This document shows positions 17,784 to 26,658 of a DNA stretch of 64,000 bases, piece by piece (position 1 is the first letter of the stretch; each line of letters begins with the position of its first letter). The stretch spans positions 248,001 to 312,000 of the forward strand of contig NZ_VTWU01000005.1 in the NCBI RefSeq assembly GCF_008727865.1, written 5' to 3'. The notes below the pieces were generated by a model that was not told where the DNA came from, did not search any database, and saw nothing but the letters and a program-made list of their open reading frames with translations. The translations under genes and the position numbers were made by a program. The stretch comes from Hymenobacter busanensis. GTDB lineage: Bacteria; Bacteroidota; Bacteroidia; Cytophagales; Hymenobacteraceae.

Positions 17784-18869
17784 ATGAAGCGGTTACTGCT
17801 CTTTTTCTTCTGCATTCTGACGTTGCCGGTTTTTGCTCAAGAGCATCCAACCGAGGTTTCGACCACCGCCGACACGCAAGTAGAAGCCACCGAAGAGGGC
17901 AAGTTCAACGCCGGTGAGATGATTCTGCACCACGTGGGCGACTCCCACGAATGGCATTTTGCCTCTATCGGCGAATCGCACATCACCCTGCCGCTCCCCA
18001 TTATAGCCTACCAACCTGGCAAGGGCCTGTCGGTATTCTCGTCGAGCCGCTTCGGTCACGAGTTTAAGGACAGCTACAACGGCCTGAAGCTGGAGCACGA
18101 GCACCTGGTAGCCGAAGACGGCTCGACCGTATACGACTTCTCCATTACCAAGAACGTCGCCTCGATGCTCATCAGCGTGGCGCTCATGATTCTGGTATTC
18201 ACGTCGGTAGCAAGCGGTTACAAGAAAAACCACGGCCGGGCGCCCCGCGGCATCCAGTCGTTCTTCGAGCCCATCATCATCTTCGTTCGCGATGAAGTAG
18301 CCAAGAAGGCCATCGGGCCCAAGTACGCCAAGTACCTGCCCTACCTGCTGACCATCTTCTTCTTCATCTGGTTCAACAACCTGCTGGGTCTGCTGCCGGG
18401 CGCGGCTAACCTGACCGGTAACATTGCCGTCACGTTCCTCTTTGCCTTCATCACGCTGCTCATCACCACGTTCAGCTCCAACAAATACTACTGGTCGCAC
18501 ATTTTCTGGACGCCCGGTGTGCCGCTGTGGCTGCGCCCGATCATGATTCCGGTGGAGTTGATCGGCGTGATTTCGAAGCCTTTCTCCTTGATGGTTCGAC
18601 TTTTTGCCAACATCACGGCCGGTCACATCATCATCCTGAGCTTCATCTCGCTCATCTTCATCTTCAACACCGTGGCCATTTCGCCGCTGTCGTTGGCCTT
18701 CGGTCTGTTCATCAGCTGCCTTGAGCTGCTGGTAGCCGCGCTGCAGGCCTACATCTTCACGCTGCTCACCGCCATGTACATCGGCGGCGCCGTGGAAGAG
18801 CACGACGACCACGACTACGGCATTGGCGGCGACGACGCCGACGCCCCGGCCCACGTGCACGCGCACTAA
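17784..18869 (+). CDS. atpB: ATP synthase F0 subunit a
   Basis: Proton channel subunit of the F1F0 ATP synthase (361 residues). As in other Bacteroidota it carries an N-terminal signal sequence (ending near FAQEHP) and an extra extracytoplasmic region of about 100 residues before the usual helices begin near residue 125. The essential Arg lies in PFSLMVRLFANITAGHIII. The C-terminus is unusually rich in His and Asp (VEEHDDHDYGIGGDDADAP then AHVHAH). It is followed 65 nt later by atpE. Confidence 0.95.
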   Translation: MKRLLLFFFCILTLPVFAQEHPTEVSTTADTQVEATEEGKFNAGEMILHHVGDSHEWHFASIGESHITLPLPIIAYQPGKGLSVFSSSRFGHEFKDSYNGLKLEHEHLVAEDGSTVYDFSITKNVASMLISVALMILVFTSVASGYKKNHGRAPRGIQSFFEPIIIFVRDEVAKKAIGPKYAKYLPYLLTIFFFIWFNNLLGLLPGAANLTGNIAVTFLFAFITLLITTFSSNKYYWSHIFWTPGVPLWLRPIMIPVELIGVISKPFSLMVRLFANITAGHIIILSFISLIFIFNTVAISPLSLAFGLFISCLELLVAALQAYIFTLLTAMYIGGAVEEHDDHDYGIGGDDADAPAHVHAH

Positions 18870-18934
18870 GCCGCTCCCCCTCGCTTTTCTTTTTCTTCTG
18901 ACTTTTTTCCTTTCACTCCCCAAACTTCTGTTTT

Positions 18935-19195
18935 ATGCTTCTCACTCTGTTGCTGCAGGTCGTTAATGCTGTTGGTCTGGCCGTAATGGGCGCTGGTATC
19001 GGTGCTGGCCTGGCCATCGTAGGTGCCGGTCTTGGTATCGGTCGCATTGGCGGCAGCGCCATGGAGGCTATTGGCCGCCAGCCCGAAGCTTCGGGCAAAA
19101 TCCAGACGGCTATGCTGATTGTAGCGGCCCTTGTTGAAGGTGCTGCTCTGTTCGCAGTCGTAGTCTGCCTGCTGATTGCCCTGAAACTGCAGTAG
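18935..19195 (+). CDS. atpE: ATP synthase F0 subunit c
   Basis: Two-helix proteolipid (86 residues) that forms the rotating c-ring. The ion-binding carboxylate is Glu68 (AALVEGAALF) and the polar loop is RQPEASG. Compared with sodium-binding c subunits, the helix-1 Gln is replaced by Ile35 and the residue after Glu is Gly instead of Ser or Thr, so the ring is predicted to use protons. A hairpin follows the gene at 19211-19242, inside the operon. Confidence 0.95.
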   Translation: MLLTLLLQVVNAVGLAVMGAGIGAGLAIVGAGLGIGRIGGSAMEAIGRQPEASGKIQTAMLIVAALVEGAALFAVVVCLLIALKLQ

Positions 19196-19210
19196 TAGTG
19201 CGCATAGCCC

Positions 19211-19242
19211 GGCGCCCGTTTTCCCCTCGGAAGGCGGGCGCC
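19211..19242 (+). other. Intercistronic hairpin between atpE and atpF
   Basis: GGCGCCCG (19211-19218) pairs with CGGGCGCC (19235-19242) across a 16-nt loop. It starts 15 nt after the atpE stop and is not followed by a run of T. An RNA stabilising or processing hairpin, or a weak attenuator, would raise atpE output relative to the downstream genes, which fits the 8-15 c subunits needed per enzyme. This role is inferred. Confidence 0.55.
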
Positions 19243-19347
19243 TTGGGTTCGTGCTTCCTACTAGTGTTACCGGGTTGTAACGGCTTGCCTCGCTGAACGC
19301 GGTTTCGGTGCGGAGCCTATTTCTCATCTAGCCTTTGCTAAGCGCCC

Positions 19348-19839
19348 ATGCTTACCAACCCTAGTTTCGGTTTGCTGTTTTGGCAGCTCACCATCTTTGT
19401 AATTCTGCTCATCATCCTCCGCGCTTTCGCGTGGAAACCGATTCTGGCCTCCCTGCGCGAGCGTGAGGAAAGCATCGAAGGGGCGCTGCGCCAAGCCGAC
19501 CAAGCGAAGCTCGAAATGCAGGCCTTGAAGGCCGGCAACGAAAAGCTTATCGCCGAAGCCCGCCAGGAGCGCGACCGGATGCTGAAAGAAGCCAGCGAAA
19601 TGAGCAACCAGCTCATCGAAACGGCCAAGCAGAAAGCCACCGACGAAGGCGCCCGCATGATCATGCAAGCCCGCGAAGCCATCCAGAACGAAAAGATGGC
19701 GGCGCTGGCCGAAGTGAAAAACACGGCTGCCCAACTCTCGATTGACATTGCCGAGCGCATCCTGCGCCGCGAACTGTCGGACTCGGGTGCCCAAAAGCAG
19801 CTCGTGACCGACTACCTGCAAGAGGTAAAACTCAACTAA
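19348..19839 (+). CDS. atpF: ATP synthase F0 subunit b
   Basis: Peripheral stalk subunit (163 residues): one N-terminal membrane helix (about residues 8-26, FGLLFWQLTIFVILLIILRA) and a long charged coiled coil with the family phrase FAWKPILASLREREESIEGA. It links subunit a to F1 delta. Length and layout are normal. The 152-nt gap from atpE is long for this operon and carries a hairpin. Confidence 0.93.
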   Translation: MLTNPSFGLLFWQLTIFVILLIILRAFAWKPILASLREREESIEGALRQADQAKLEMQALKAGNEKLIAEARQERDRMLKEASEMSNQLIETAKQKATDEGARMIMQAREAIQNEKMAALAEVKNTAAQLSIDIAERILRRELSDSGAQKQLVTDYLQEVKLN

Positions 19840-19847
19840 GCCGTTCG

Positions 19848-19899
19848 CTTTTAGCTGTTGGCTGTTAGCCTCTCCGGGCTGACAGCCAACAGCTAAAAG
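19848..19899. repeat. Palindromic low-complexity element, atpF-atpH
   Basis: Perfect 18-bp inverted repeat CTTTTAGCTGTTGGCTGT (19848-19865) and its complement (19882-19899), with a 16-nt loop. The arms are built from 7-nt units (AGCTGTT, GGCTGTT), and AGCTAAAAG occurs again at 19906-19914. It fills almost the whole gap between atpF and atpH. Confidence 0.85.
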
Positions 19900-19923
19900 C
19901 CAGCAGCTAAAAGATTAAAACCA

Positions 19924-20484
19924 ATGTCTGAACAAAGAGTCGCCGCCCGCTACGCCAAGTCCTTGCTGGATCTGGCCCAGGAGCAGGGTACGCTGGACAC
20001 GGTGCAGCAGGACATGGAGCTTTTCGGCAAAACGCTGGAAGGCAGCCGCGACCTGCGCCTGGCCCTGCGCAACCCCATTGTGCAGCACGACAAAAAGCTG
20101 AACATCCTGCGGCGGCTGTTCGAAGGCAAGGTGTCGGACCTCACCATGAAGTTCTTCACCATCATCACGCAGAAAAACCGCGAAACGGCGCTGGAATTCA
20201 TTGCTAGTGAGTTTCAGACGCAGTTCAACGTGCTGCGCAACATCCAGACCGCCGACGTGACCACGGCCACGCCGCTCACGCCGGAACTGCGCGAGCAGGT
20301 TCAGCGTCTGGTACAAGAACAAACCGGAGGTGGTACCGTCGAACTGCGTGAGCACGTCGACGCCAGCCTCATCGGTGGCATCGTCCTGCGTTTGGGTGAC
20401 CGGCAGATCGATGACTCGGTACGCACGCGCCTCAACCGCCTGCGCACCACCTTCAAACAGAACCCCTACCAAGCCCAACTATAA
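19924..20484 (+). CDS. atpH: ATP synthase F1 subunit delta
   Basis: Delta subunit (186 residues; OSCP family) that joins the peripheral stalk to the top of F1. Recognisable parts are the N-terminal helical domain starting SEQRVAARYAKSLLDLAQEQ and the C-terminal block VDASLIGGIVLRLGDRQIDDS. The stop lies 9 nt before the atpA start, so translation is probably coupled. Confidence 0.95.
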   Translation: MSEQRVAARYAKSLLDLAQEQGTLDTVQQDMELFGKTLEGSRDLRLALRNPIVQHDKKLNILRRLFEGKVSDLTMKFFTIITQKNRETALEFIASEFQTQFNVLRNIQTADVTTATPLTPELREQVQRLVQEQTGGGTVELREHVDASLIGGIVLRLGDRQIDDSVRTRLNRLRTTFKQNPYQAQL

Positions 20485-20493
20485 GTCAGCGTC

Positions 20494-22077
20494 ATGGCAG
20501 AAGTACGTCCGGATGAAGTATCCGCCATTCTGCGGGAGCAGTTGTCCAATTTCAAGACCGAAGCCGAACTCGAAGAAGTCGGTACGGTGCTGCAGGTTGG
20601 CGACGGGGTAGCCCGCATTTACGGCCTCTCGAAGGCCCAATCGGGCGAACTGCTCGAGTTTGAAAACGGCTTGCGCGCCCTGGTGCTCAACCTGGAAGAA
20701 GATAACGTAGGTGCCGTAATGCTCGGCGACTACTCCGAAATCCGGGAAGGTGCTACCGTGCGCCGCACCAACAAGATTGCCTCGATTCAGGTTGGCGAAG
20801 GCATCGTAGGCCGCGTGGTCAACACGCTGGGCCAGCCCATCGACGGCCGCGGCCCCATTGCCGGCGAGCTGTACGAGATGCCCCTGGAGCGGAAAGCCCC
20901 CGGTGTAATTTACCGTCAGCCGGTAAATGAGCCCCTGCAAACCGGCATCAAGGCCATCGACGCCATGATTCCGATCGGTCGTGGTCAGCGTGAGCTGATC
21001 ATCGGTGACCGTCAGACCGGCAAATCGACCGTTGCCATCGATACCATCCTGAACCAGCGCGAGTTCTTCGAGCGCGGCGAGCCGGTATTCTGCATCTACG
21101 TAGCCGTGGGTCAGAAAGCCTCGACCGTGGCCCAAGTGGTAAACTCCCTGCAGAAGGGTGGCGCCATGGACTACACCGTGGTAGTGGCCGCCTCGGCTTC
21201 CGACCCGGCTCCGATGCAGTTCTTCGCGCCCTTCACGGGTGCCGCTATCGGCGAGTTCTTCCGCGACACGGGCCGTCCGGCTCTGGTGGTGTACGATGAC
21301 TTGTCGAAGCAGGCTGTAGCCTACCGCGAGGTGTCGCTGCTGCTGCGTCGTCCTCCGGGCCGCGAGGCGTACCCCGGCGACGTATTCTACCTGCACAGCC
21401 GTTTGCTCGAGCGTGCCGCCAAGATCAACGCCTCCGACACGATTGCCCGCGACATGAACGACCTGCCCGAGAGCATCAAGCACTTGGTGAAAGGCGGCGG
21501 TTCGCTAACGGCTCTGCCCTTGATCGAAACCCAGGCCGGTGACGTTTCGGCGTACATCCCGACCAACGTAATTTCGATTACCGACGGCCAGATCTTCCTC
21601 GAGACGAACCTGTTCAACTCGGGTATCCGTCCCGCCATCAACGTGGGTATCTCGGTAAGCCGCGTAGGCGGTAACGCCCAGATCAAGTCGATGAAGAAAG
21701 TGGCCGGTACGCTGAAGCTGGACCAGGCGCAGTTCCGCGAACTGGAGGCCTTCGCCAAATTCGGCTCGGACCTCGATGCCTCGACCAAGCTCACCATCGA
21801 GCGGGGCCGTCGCAACCTCGAAATACTGAAGCAGCCGCAGTTCTCGCCCCAGAAGGTAGAAGACCAGGTTGCTATCATCTACGCGGCCACCAACGGTCTG
21901 CTCGACCGTGTTCCGGTAAACCGCGTGCGCGAATTCGAGCGGGAATTCACCCAGGTGATGAACACCCGTCATGCCGACGTGCTGGCTGGCCTGAAAGCCG
22001 GTAAGCTCGACGACACCATCACGGGCACCATCCGCCAGGTGACGCAAGACCTGTCGGCCTCGTACGCTTCGAAATAG
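20494..22077 (+). CDS. atpA: ATP synthase F1 subunit alpha
   Basis: Non-catalytic nucleotide-binding subunit (527 residues). Features include the N-terminal beta barrel ([17 protein letters not shown]), Walker [12 protein letters not shown], Walker [17 protein letters not shown], the family signature [14 protein letters not shown], and a helical C-terminal domain. The usual length and all motifs are present. The partner atpD (beta) is not downstream; atpG follows after a palindrome. Confidence 0.98.
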   Translation: MAEVRPDEVSAILREQLSNFKTEAELEEVGTVLQVGDGVARIYGLSKAQSGELLEFENGLRALVLNLEEDNVGAVMLGDYSEIREGATVRRTNKIASIQVGEGIVGRVVNTLGQPIDGRGPIAGELYEMPLERKAPGVIYRQPVNEPLQTGIKAIDAMIPIGRGQRELIIGDRQTGKSTVAIDTILNQREFFERGEPVFCIYVAVGQKASTVAQVVNSLQKGGAMDYTVVVAASASDPAPMQFFAPFTGAAIGEFFRDTGRPALVVYDDLSKQAVAYREVSLLLRRPPGREAYPGDVFYLHSRLLERAAKINASDTIARDMNDLPESIKHLVKGGGSLTALPLIETQAGDVSAYIPTNVISITDGQIFLETNLFNSGIRPAINVGISVSRVGGNAQIKSMKKVAGTLKLDQAQFRELEAFAKFGSDLDASTKLTIERGRRNLEILKQPQFSPQKVEDQVAIIYAATNGLLDRVPVNRVREFEREFTQVMNTRHADVLAGLKAGKLDDTITGTIRQVTQDLSASYASK

Positions 22078-22149
22078 ATTGTTAAATGGTTGAATGGCTA
22101 AATGGTTGGTCGTTCTGGCAACGCGAGAACAATCAACCATTTAGCCATT
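22078..22149. repeat. Palindromic low-complexity element, atpA-atpG
   Basis: AATGGCTAAATGGTTG (22093-22108) is perfectly complementary to 22134-22149. The left arm consists of 8-nt units (AATGGTTG, AATGGCTA, AATGGTTG) and the right side continues with rearranged units (AACCATT, AGCCATT) to about 22168. The loop holds a smaller pair GTTCT/AGAAC. It starts directly after the atpA stop codon and ends just before the atpG ATG. Confidence 0.85.
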
Positions 22150-22171
22150 TAACAATTCAACCATTCAACTT

Positions 22172-23059
22172 ATGGCTAGCTTAAAAGAAGTCCGCAACCG
22201 CATCGTGTCGGTCACCTCGACGCAGCAAATCACCAAAGCCATGAAAATGGTGGCGGCGGCCAAGCTGCGCCGGGCCCAGGACAACATTCTGCGGATGCGC
22301 CCCTACGCCCAGCGGCTCAACAGCATTCTGGCTAACCTCTCGCAGGGCGCCGGCGCTGAAGTAACCGGCGACTACGGCGTGCAGCGCGAAGTGCGCCGCG
22401 TGCTCATCATTGCCATTACTTCGGACCGCGGCTTGGCCGGTGCTTTCAACAGCAACGTGTTCAAGGGCGTCAACCAGCTGATTCAGGAGCGCTACCAGGC
22501 GCAGGCCGCCGCCGGCAACGTGAGCTTTATGGCCATCGGCCGCAAGGCGCACGACTACTACGGCCGCCGCGGCGCGCTGGTGGGCAACTACACGCAGGTG
22601 TTCAGCCAGCTCTCCTTCGACACGGTGCGCGTGGCCGCCGAGCAGGCCATGGAGGGCTTCCGCAACGGCGAGTACGACCAAGTAGTGATTGTGTACAACG
22701 AGTTCAAGAACGTTGCTACCCAGATCATCCGCGCCGAGCAGTTGCTGCCCATTCTGCCCGCCGAGGCACCGGCCAACGCCACCACCTCGAACGTAGACTA
22801 CATCTTCGAGCCCTCGAAAGAGGAAATTGTGCAGAGCCTGATTCCGACCTCGCTGAAAGTGCAGCTCTACAAAGCCGTACTGGAAAGCAACGCCTCGGAG
22901 CACGGCGCCCGCATGACGGCCATGGACAAAGCCACCGACAACGCCGGTGAGCTGCTCAAGTCGCTCAAGCTGACTTACAACCGCACGCGTCAGGCGGCCA
23001 TTACCACCGAGATTCTCGAAATCGTGGGTGGTGCCGAAGCCTTGGCTGCCGGTAAGTAG
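22172..23059 (+). CDS. atpG: ATP synthase F1 subunit gamma
   Basis: Central rotor shaft (295 residues). The N-terminal helix MASLKEVRNRIVSVTSTQQI plus TKAMKMVAAAKLRRAQ and the C-terminal helix with NRTRQAAITTEILEIVGGAE are the family signatures that form the coiled coil inside the alpha/beta hexamer. It is the last gene of the operon; a terminator follows 21 nt after the stop. atpD and atpC are absent and must be elsewhere on the chromosome, as is usual in Bacteroidota. Confidence 0.96.
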   Translation: MASLKEVRNRIVSVTSTQQITKAMKMVAAAKLRRAQDNILRMRPYAQRLNSILANLSQGAGAEVTGDYGVQREVRRVLIIAITSDRGLAGAFNSNVFKGVNQLIQERYQAQAAAGNVSFMAIGRKAHDYYGRRGALVGNYTQVFSQLSFDTVRVAAEQAMEGFRNGEYDQVVIVYNEFKNVATQIIRAEQLLPILPAEAPANATTSNVDYIFEPSKEEIVQSLIPTSLKVQLYKAVLESNASEHGARMTAMDKATDNAGELLKSLKLTYNRTRQAAITTEILEIVGGAEALAAGK

Positions 23060-23080
23060 TAGTTCGCATCCATTTGCAGA

Positions 23081-23116
23081 AAGGCCCGCTTCCGGAAGGA
23101 GGCGGGCCTTTTTTCT
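23081..23116 (+). terminator. Terminator of the ATP synthase operon
   Basis: AAGGCCCGC (23081-23089) pairs with GCGGGCCTT (23102-23110); the stem extends inward through TTCC/GGAG around a GGAA loop. A TTTTTTCTT tail makes it a strong intrinsic terminator. Confidence 0.9.
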
Positions 23117-23144
23117 TATAAGCCAAGTGGTACTGGTACCCGAT

Positions 23145-23870
23145 CTACAGCTGCATGTACTGCCGCTCGGCCAACTTCTTGCTGGGCTGGGGCACTTCGG
23201 GTTGCTCGGCCAGCAGCTTGAGCACCCGCGCCGGCGTGAGGCCGGTGAAGTCTTTGATAACGGTGAGCGGGGCCTGGAACTGCGCGGCCCGCAGCGCGGT
23301 GCCCACGCCGATGCAGCGCATGCGGGCACGGTAGGCGGCCTGCTCGCCCAGAATAGCGTCTTCGAACACCACGCAGCGGGCCGGCGGAACTCCCAGTTTC
23401 TTGGCCACCACTGCAAAGGTGTCGGCGTGGGGCTTGCCGTGGTCCACATCGTCCTTGCCCACTACCACATCGAAAAAGCGGCGCAGGTGCAGGTGGTCGA
23501 TGATATAGTCGATGGTTTCGGGGGCCGAGCCGGTACCCAGACCCAGCTTGAAGCCAGCGGCGCGGGCGGCTTCGAGAAAACGAGTGAGGCCAGCCAACTC
23601 CTGGCGCTTGTCCCAGTAAAGCACGCGGTAGAGAAACTCGCGGCGGTCGGCGTAGAGCTTCAGCTGCTTCTCGGGCACGGGGTAGCGGAATACGGTTTTC
23701 AGGATGTTGGTGGCCGGCATGCCGTTGAGGCGCTTGAGCAGCGTTAGGGCATTGGTGTCGAGGCCCAACTCGCGAAAGAGCAGCTGGAAGGCGCGGGCCT
23801 GGTAGCGGGTGTTATCGATGAGGACGCCGTCCATGTCGAAGATGAGGGCGTAGTCGGAAGTAGCGGGCAT
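23145..23870 (-). CDS. HAD-family phosphatase (beta-phosphoglucomutase-like)
   Basis: Cytosolic haloacid-dehalogenase superfamily hydrolase (241 residues). The ATG at 23870 puts motif I at FDMDGVLIDN with nucleophile Asp12 and acid/base Asp14. Motif II is GLGTGSAPE, the motif III Lys lies in VDHGKPHAD, and motif IV is VVFEDA. A helical cap lies between motifs I and II, as in subfamily I enzymes such as phosphoglycolate phosphatase or beta-phosphoglucomutase. The substrate cannot be predicted. It is convergent with the atp operon and divergent from the phosphatase gene to its right. Confidence 0.88.
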   Translation of the reverse strand: MPATSDYALIFDMDGVLIDNTRYQARAFQLLFRELGLDTNALTLLKRLNGMPATNILKTVFRYPVPEKQLKLYADRREFLYRVLYWDKRQELAGLTRFLEAARAAGFKLGLGTGSAPETIDYIIDHLHLRRFFDVVVGKDDVDHGKPHADTFAVVAKKLGVPPARCVVFEDAILGEQAAYRARMRCIGVGTALRAAQFQAPLTVIKDFTGLTPARVLKLLAEQPEVPQPSKKLAERQYMQL

Positions 23871-24050
23871 AAGAGGCAAGCAGGAAAGAAGAATGAGGAA
23901 CACACGGGTACGCACTGTCCGTCGCCCCGGGTATTATTCCTTACGATGGTTATGGTAACGCGGCGCGGAGGACCTGGGAACAGGGCCCGGTGCACGCGAA
24001 GCATTACCTACTGATAATTGCGCGTTACTCATTCTTCATGGATACGTGGT

Positions 24051-24058
24051 TACCTTTG
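24051..24058 (+). promoter_or_regulatory. -7 element of the PafA-like gene
   Basis: TACCTTTG, an exact TAnnTTTG match, 39 nt before the chosen ATG at 24098. No clear -33 box was seen. Confidence 0.55.
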
Positions 24059-24097
24059 CGGCCGCAAACTTGGCCGCGCCGTGCGCGTAGGGACAGG

Positions 24098-25834
24098 ATG
24101 CGTTTTTCTATGCTGAAGACCTTCTTGATTGGTGCCGTGCTGCTGACCTCCTCGTTGTTGGGCGGAAGCAAGGCCGTGGGGCAGGGCAAGGGCAAGCCGT
24201 TGGCGCGGCCCAAGCTGGTCGTGGGCGTGGTGGTCGATCAGATGCGCTACGACTACCTCTACCGCTACTGGAGCAAGTACGGTGAAGGCGGCTTCAAGCG
24301 GCTGTTGGGCGAGGGGTTTAGCTTCGAAAACACCCACTACAACTACGTGCCTACCTACACCGGGCCGGGCCACGCCAGCATTTACACCGGCACTACGCCC
24401 TCGGGCCACGGCATCATTGGCAACAACTGGCTGGAGCGCGAAACGGGCAAGGGCACTTACGTAACCGAAGACAAAACCGTGCAGCCGGTGGGCGGCACGG
24501 CGGCGGCCGGCCAAATGTCGCCGCGCCACATGCTGGTTACCACCATTACCGACGAGCTACGCCTGGCCACGAACTTCCAGGCCAAGACCATCGGGGTGTG
24601 CATCAAGGACCGCGGCTCCATCTTGCCCGCCGGCCACGCTGCCTCGGCGGCCTATTGGTTCGACAACGCCAACGGCGCCTTCATCACCAGCACCTTCTAC
24701 GCCCAGCAGCTGCCGGAGTGGGTTACGGCCTTCAACAACCGCCAGCTGGCCGCGCAGTACCTGAGCAAATCCTGGGAAACGCTGCTTCCCCTGGACCAAT
24801 ACACCGAAAGCTCGGCCGACGACGTGCCGTGGGAAAACACCTTCCGGGGCGAAACCAAGCCGGTGTTTCCGCACGACATGCCCAAGCTCAGCGGCTGGGC
24901 GCCCCCGCAGGTGCAAGGGGCGCTCAAGGCCGAAGGAGAAAAGGCTCCCGCCACCAACCTCGACCTGATTCGGACTACGCCTTTCGGCAACACGCTCACC
25001 CTCGACTTCGCCCTCGAAGCCATTCGGGCCGAGCAGCTGGGCCAGCGCGGTCAAACCGATTTCCTGGCCCTGAGCTTCTCGTCGACCGACTACGTGGGGC
25101 ACCACTTTGGGGTGAATGCGGTGGAAACCGAAGACACCTACCTGCGCCTCGACCGGGACCTGGCCCGTCTGCTCACCTACCTCGACAAAACCGTGGGCAA
25201 AGGCAACGCCTTGGTGTTCCTCTCGGCCGACCACGGCGCGGCGCACTCGCCCGAATTTCTGAAAAGCCAGCGCCTGCCCGCCGGCTCGGTGGGGCCGCGC
25301 CTGTGGCGCGACTCGCTGCAGGCGCAGCTGGTGCGGCGCTACGGCCCGGGCCAGTGGGTGCTCAGCTACGAAAACCAGCAGGTGTACCTCAACCGCCCGC
25401 TGATTCAGCAGCACAAGCTCGACCTCTACCAAATGCAGCAGGACGTGGCCGCGCGCATGGTGCAGTTTACCGGCGTTACGCGGGCCGTGGCCGCCACCGA
25501 TTTGCAGAAGTCGCACTGGGAAAGCGGCCTGCTGATGTACCTCGAAAACGGCTACCTGCCCAAGCGTAGCGGCGACGTGATGGTGGTGATGGAGCCCGGC
25601 TGGCTCGAATCGTACGCCTACCCGGTGAACAAGGGCACCACCCACGGCTCCAGCGGTGCCTACGACACCCACGTGCCGTTGCTGTTCTGGGGCTGGCACA
25701 TTCCGCGGGGCGAGTCGAGCCACCCGGCGCGTATTACCGATATTGCGCCCACCGTAGCCCGGCTGCTCCACATTCAGGAGCCCGACGGCTGCACCGGCGA
25801 ACCGCTGCTGGAAGTATTACCCAAGAAGAAATAA
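24098..25834 (+). CDS. PafA-type alkaline phosphatase
   Basis: Secreted, probably periplasmic, phosphomonoesterase of the alkaline phosphatase superfamily (578 residues). ATG 24098 follows a TACCTTTG promoter element and begins a signal peptide (to about residue 28). Residues match those known in Elizabethkingia PafA: metal-binding Asp47 (VVVDQMRYD), nucleophile Thr88 (VPTYTGPGHASIYTG), Asn109 (GIIGNNW), and Lys170 and Arg172 (CIKDRGSI), the pair that marks monoesterases rather than nucleotide pyrophosphatases. Further metal ligands are in FSSTDYVGHHFG, FLSADHGAAH and KGTTHGSSGAYD. It probably supplies phosphate from organic esters. The exact residue equivalences are my alignment by eye. Confidence 0.88.
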   Translation: MRFSMLKTFLIGAVLLTSSLLGGSKAVGQGKGKPLARPKLVVGVVVDQMRYDYLYRYWSKYGEGGFKRLLGEGFSFENTHYNYVPTYTGPGHASIYTGTTPSGHGIIGNNWLERETGKGTYVTEDKTVQPVGGTAAAGQMSPRHMLVTTITDELRLATNFQAKTIGVCIKDRGSILPAGHAASAAYWFDNANGAFITSTFYAQQLPEWVTAFNNRQLAAQYLSKSWETLLPLDQYTESSADDVPWENTFRGETKPVFPHDMPKLSGWAPPQVQGALKAEGEKAPATNLDLIRTTPFGNTLTLDFALEAIRAEQLGQRGQTDFLALSFSSTDYVGHHFGVNAVETEDTYLRLDRDLARLLTYLDKTVGKGNALVFLSADHGAAHSPEFLKSQRLPAGSVGPRLWRDSLQAQLVRRYGPGQWVLSYENQQVYLNRPLIQQHKLDLYQMQQDVAARMVQFTGVTRAVAATDLQKSHWESGLLMYLENGYLPKRSGDVMVVMEPGWLESYAYPVNKGTTHGSSGAYDTHVPLLFWGWHIPRGESSHPARITDIAPTVARLLHIQEPDGCTGEPLLEVLPKKK

Positions 25835-25938
25835 CGCCGTCCGCGGCTGGCTTCGGGCCGGCGGGCAGCCCTCCAACTCGTTTTTCACACTCCATCTTTT
25901 CGCTACCAGCCACTTGCTGACGGCAAACAGCTTACCAC

Positions 25939-26508
25939 ATGGCTCACTTCAACCCCTGGCACGACGTCAATTACGGCCCCAAGGCCCCGCAGATTGTTAA
26001 CGCCATCATCGAAATTCCCAAAGGCTCGAAAGGCAAATACGAGCTCGACAAAGACAGCGGCCTGCTCAAGCTCGACCGCGTGCTGTTTTCAGCCGTGCAC
26101 TACCCCGCCGCCTACGGCTTCATTCCGCAGACCTACTGCGACGACAAAGACCCGCTCGACGTGCTCGTGCTCTGCTCCGTCGACGTGGTGCCCATGTGCC
26201 TGATCGAGGCCAAGGTCATCGGCGTGATGCAAATGATTGACAACAACGAGGAGGACGACAAGATCATTGCCGTGGCCGCCCACGACGTGTCGATGAACCA
26301 CTACAACGACATTTCGGAGCTGCCCCCGCACACGCTGCTGGAAATGCGCCGCTTTTTCGAGGATTACAAAGCCCTCGAAAACAAGCAGGTGGTAGTAGAG
26401 AAGTTTATGGGCCGCGAAGAAGCCTACAAGATTGTGCAGGACAGCCTGAACCTGTACGACGAAACCTACCGCCACAACAACCAGCACGCCCAGCTCTCGA
26501 TGCTGTAG
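25939..26508 (+). CDS. ppa: Inorganic pyrophosphatase, family I
   Basis: Soluble enzyme (189 residues) hydrolysing pyrophosphate to phosphate, pulling biosynthetic reactions forward. Typical blocks are [17 protein letters not shown], the signature [11 protein letters not shown], and [13 protein letters not shown]; the Lys, Tyr and Asp ligands of the active site are present. Length is normal. A 32-nt perfect palindrome that acts as terminator follows. Confidence 0.95.
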   Translation: MAHFNPWHDVNYGPKAPQIVNAIIEIPKGSKGKYELDKDSGLLKLDRVLFSAVHYPAAYGFIPQTYCDDKDPLDVLVLCSVDVVPMCLIEAKVIGVMQMIDNNEEDDKIIAVAAHDVSMNHYNDISELPPHTLLEMRRFFEDYKALENKQVVVEKFMGREEAYKIVQDSLNLYDETYRHNNQHAQLSML

Positions 26509-26541
26509 AAGTTGCACCGAAGCCTCCGGGTTTCTCCCGCT

Positions 26542-26576
26542 AAGCCCTCGTATAAGTACTTATACGAGGGCTTTTC
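26542..26576 (+). terminator. Terminator after ppa
   Basis: Perfect 32-nt palindrome with no separate loop sequence: AAGCCCTCGTATAAGT (26542-26557) followed directly by its complement (26558-26573), then TTC. The tips will form the loop in RNA. Confidence 0.85.
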
Positions 26577-26658
26577 TATGAAAAAAGCTCGTCGGCGGAA
26601 AGCACAACGGGACCGAGGCGCGTACAATTCAGCTCCTCCCTCACCCTAGGTTTTCCCG

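Noticed and set aside
18935-19195. Sodium-dependent ATP synthase
   Set aside because: The sodium-ligand Gln and Ser positions are Ile and Gly.
24098-25834. Nucleotide pyrophosphatase/phosphodiesterase
   Set aside because: The Lys-x-Arg pair after the nucleophile (KDR at 170-172) fits PafA-type monoesterases.
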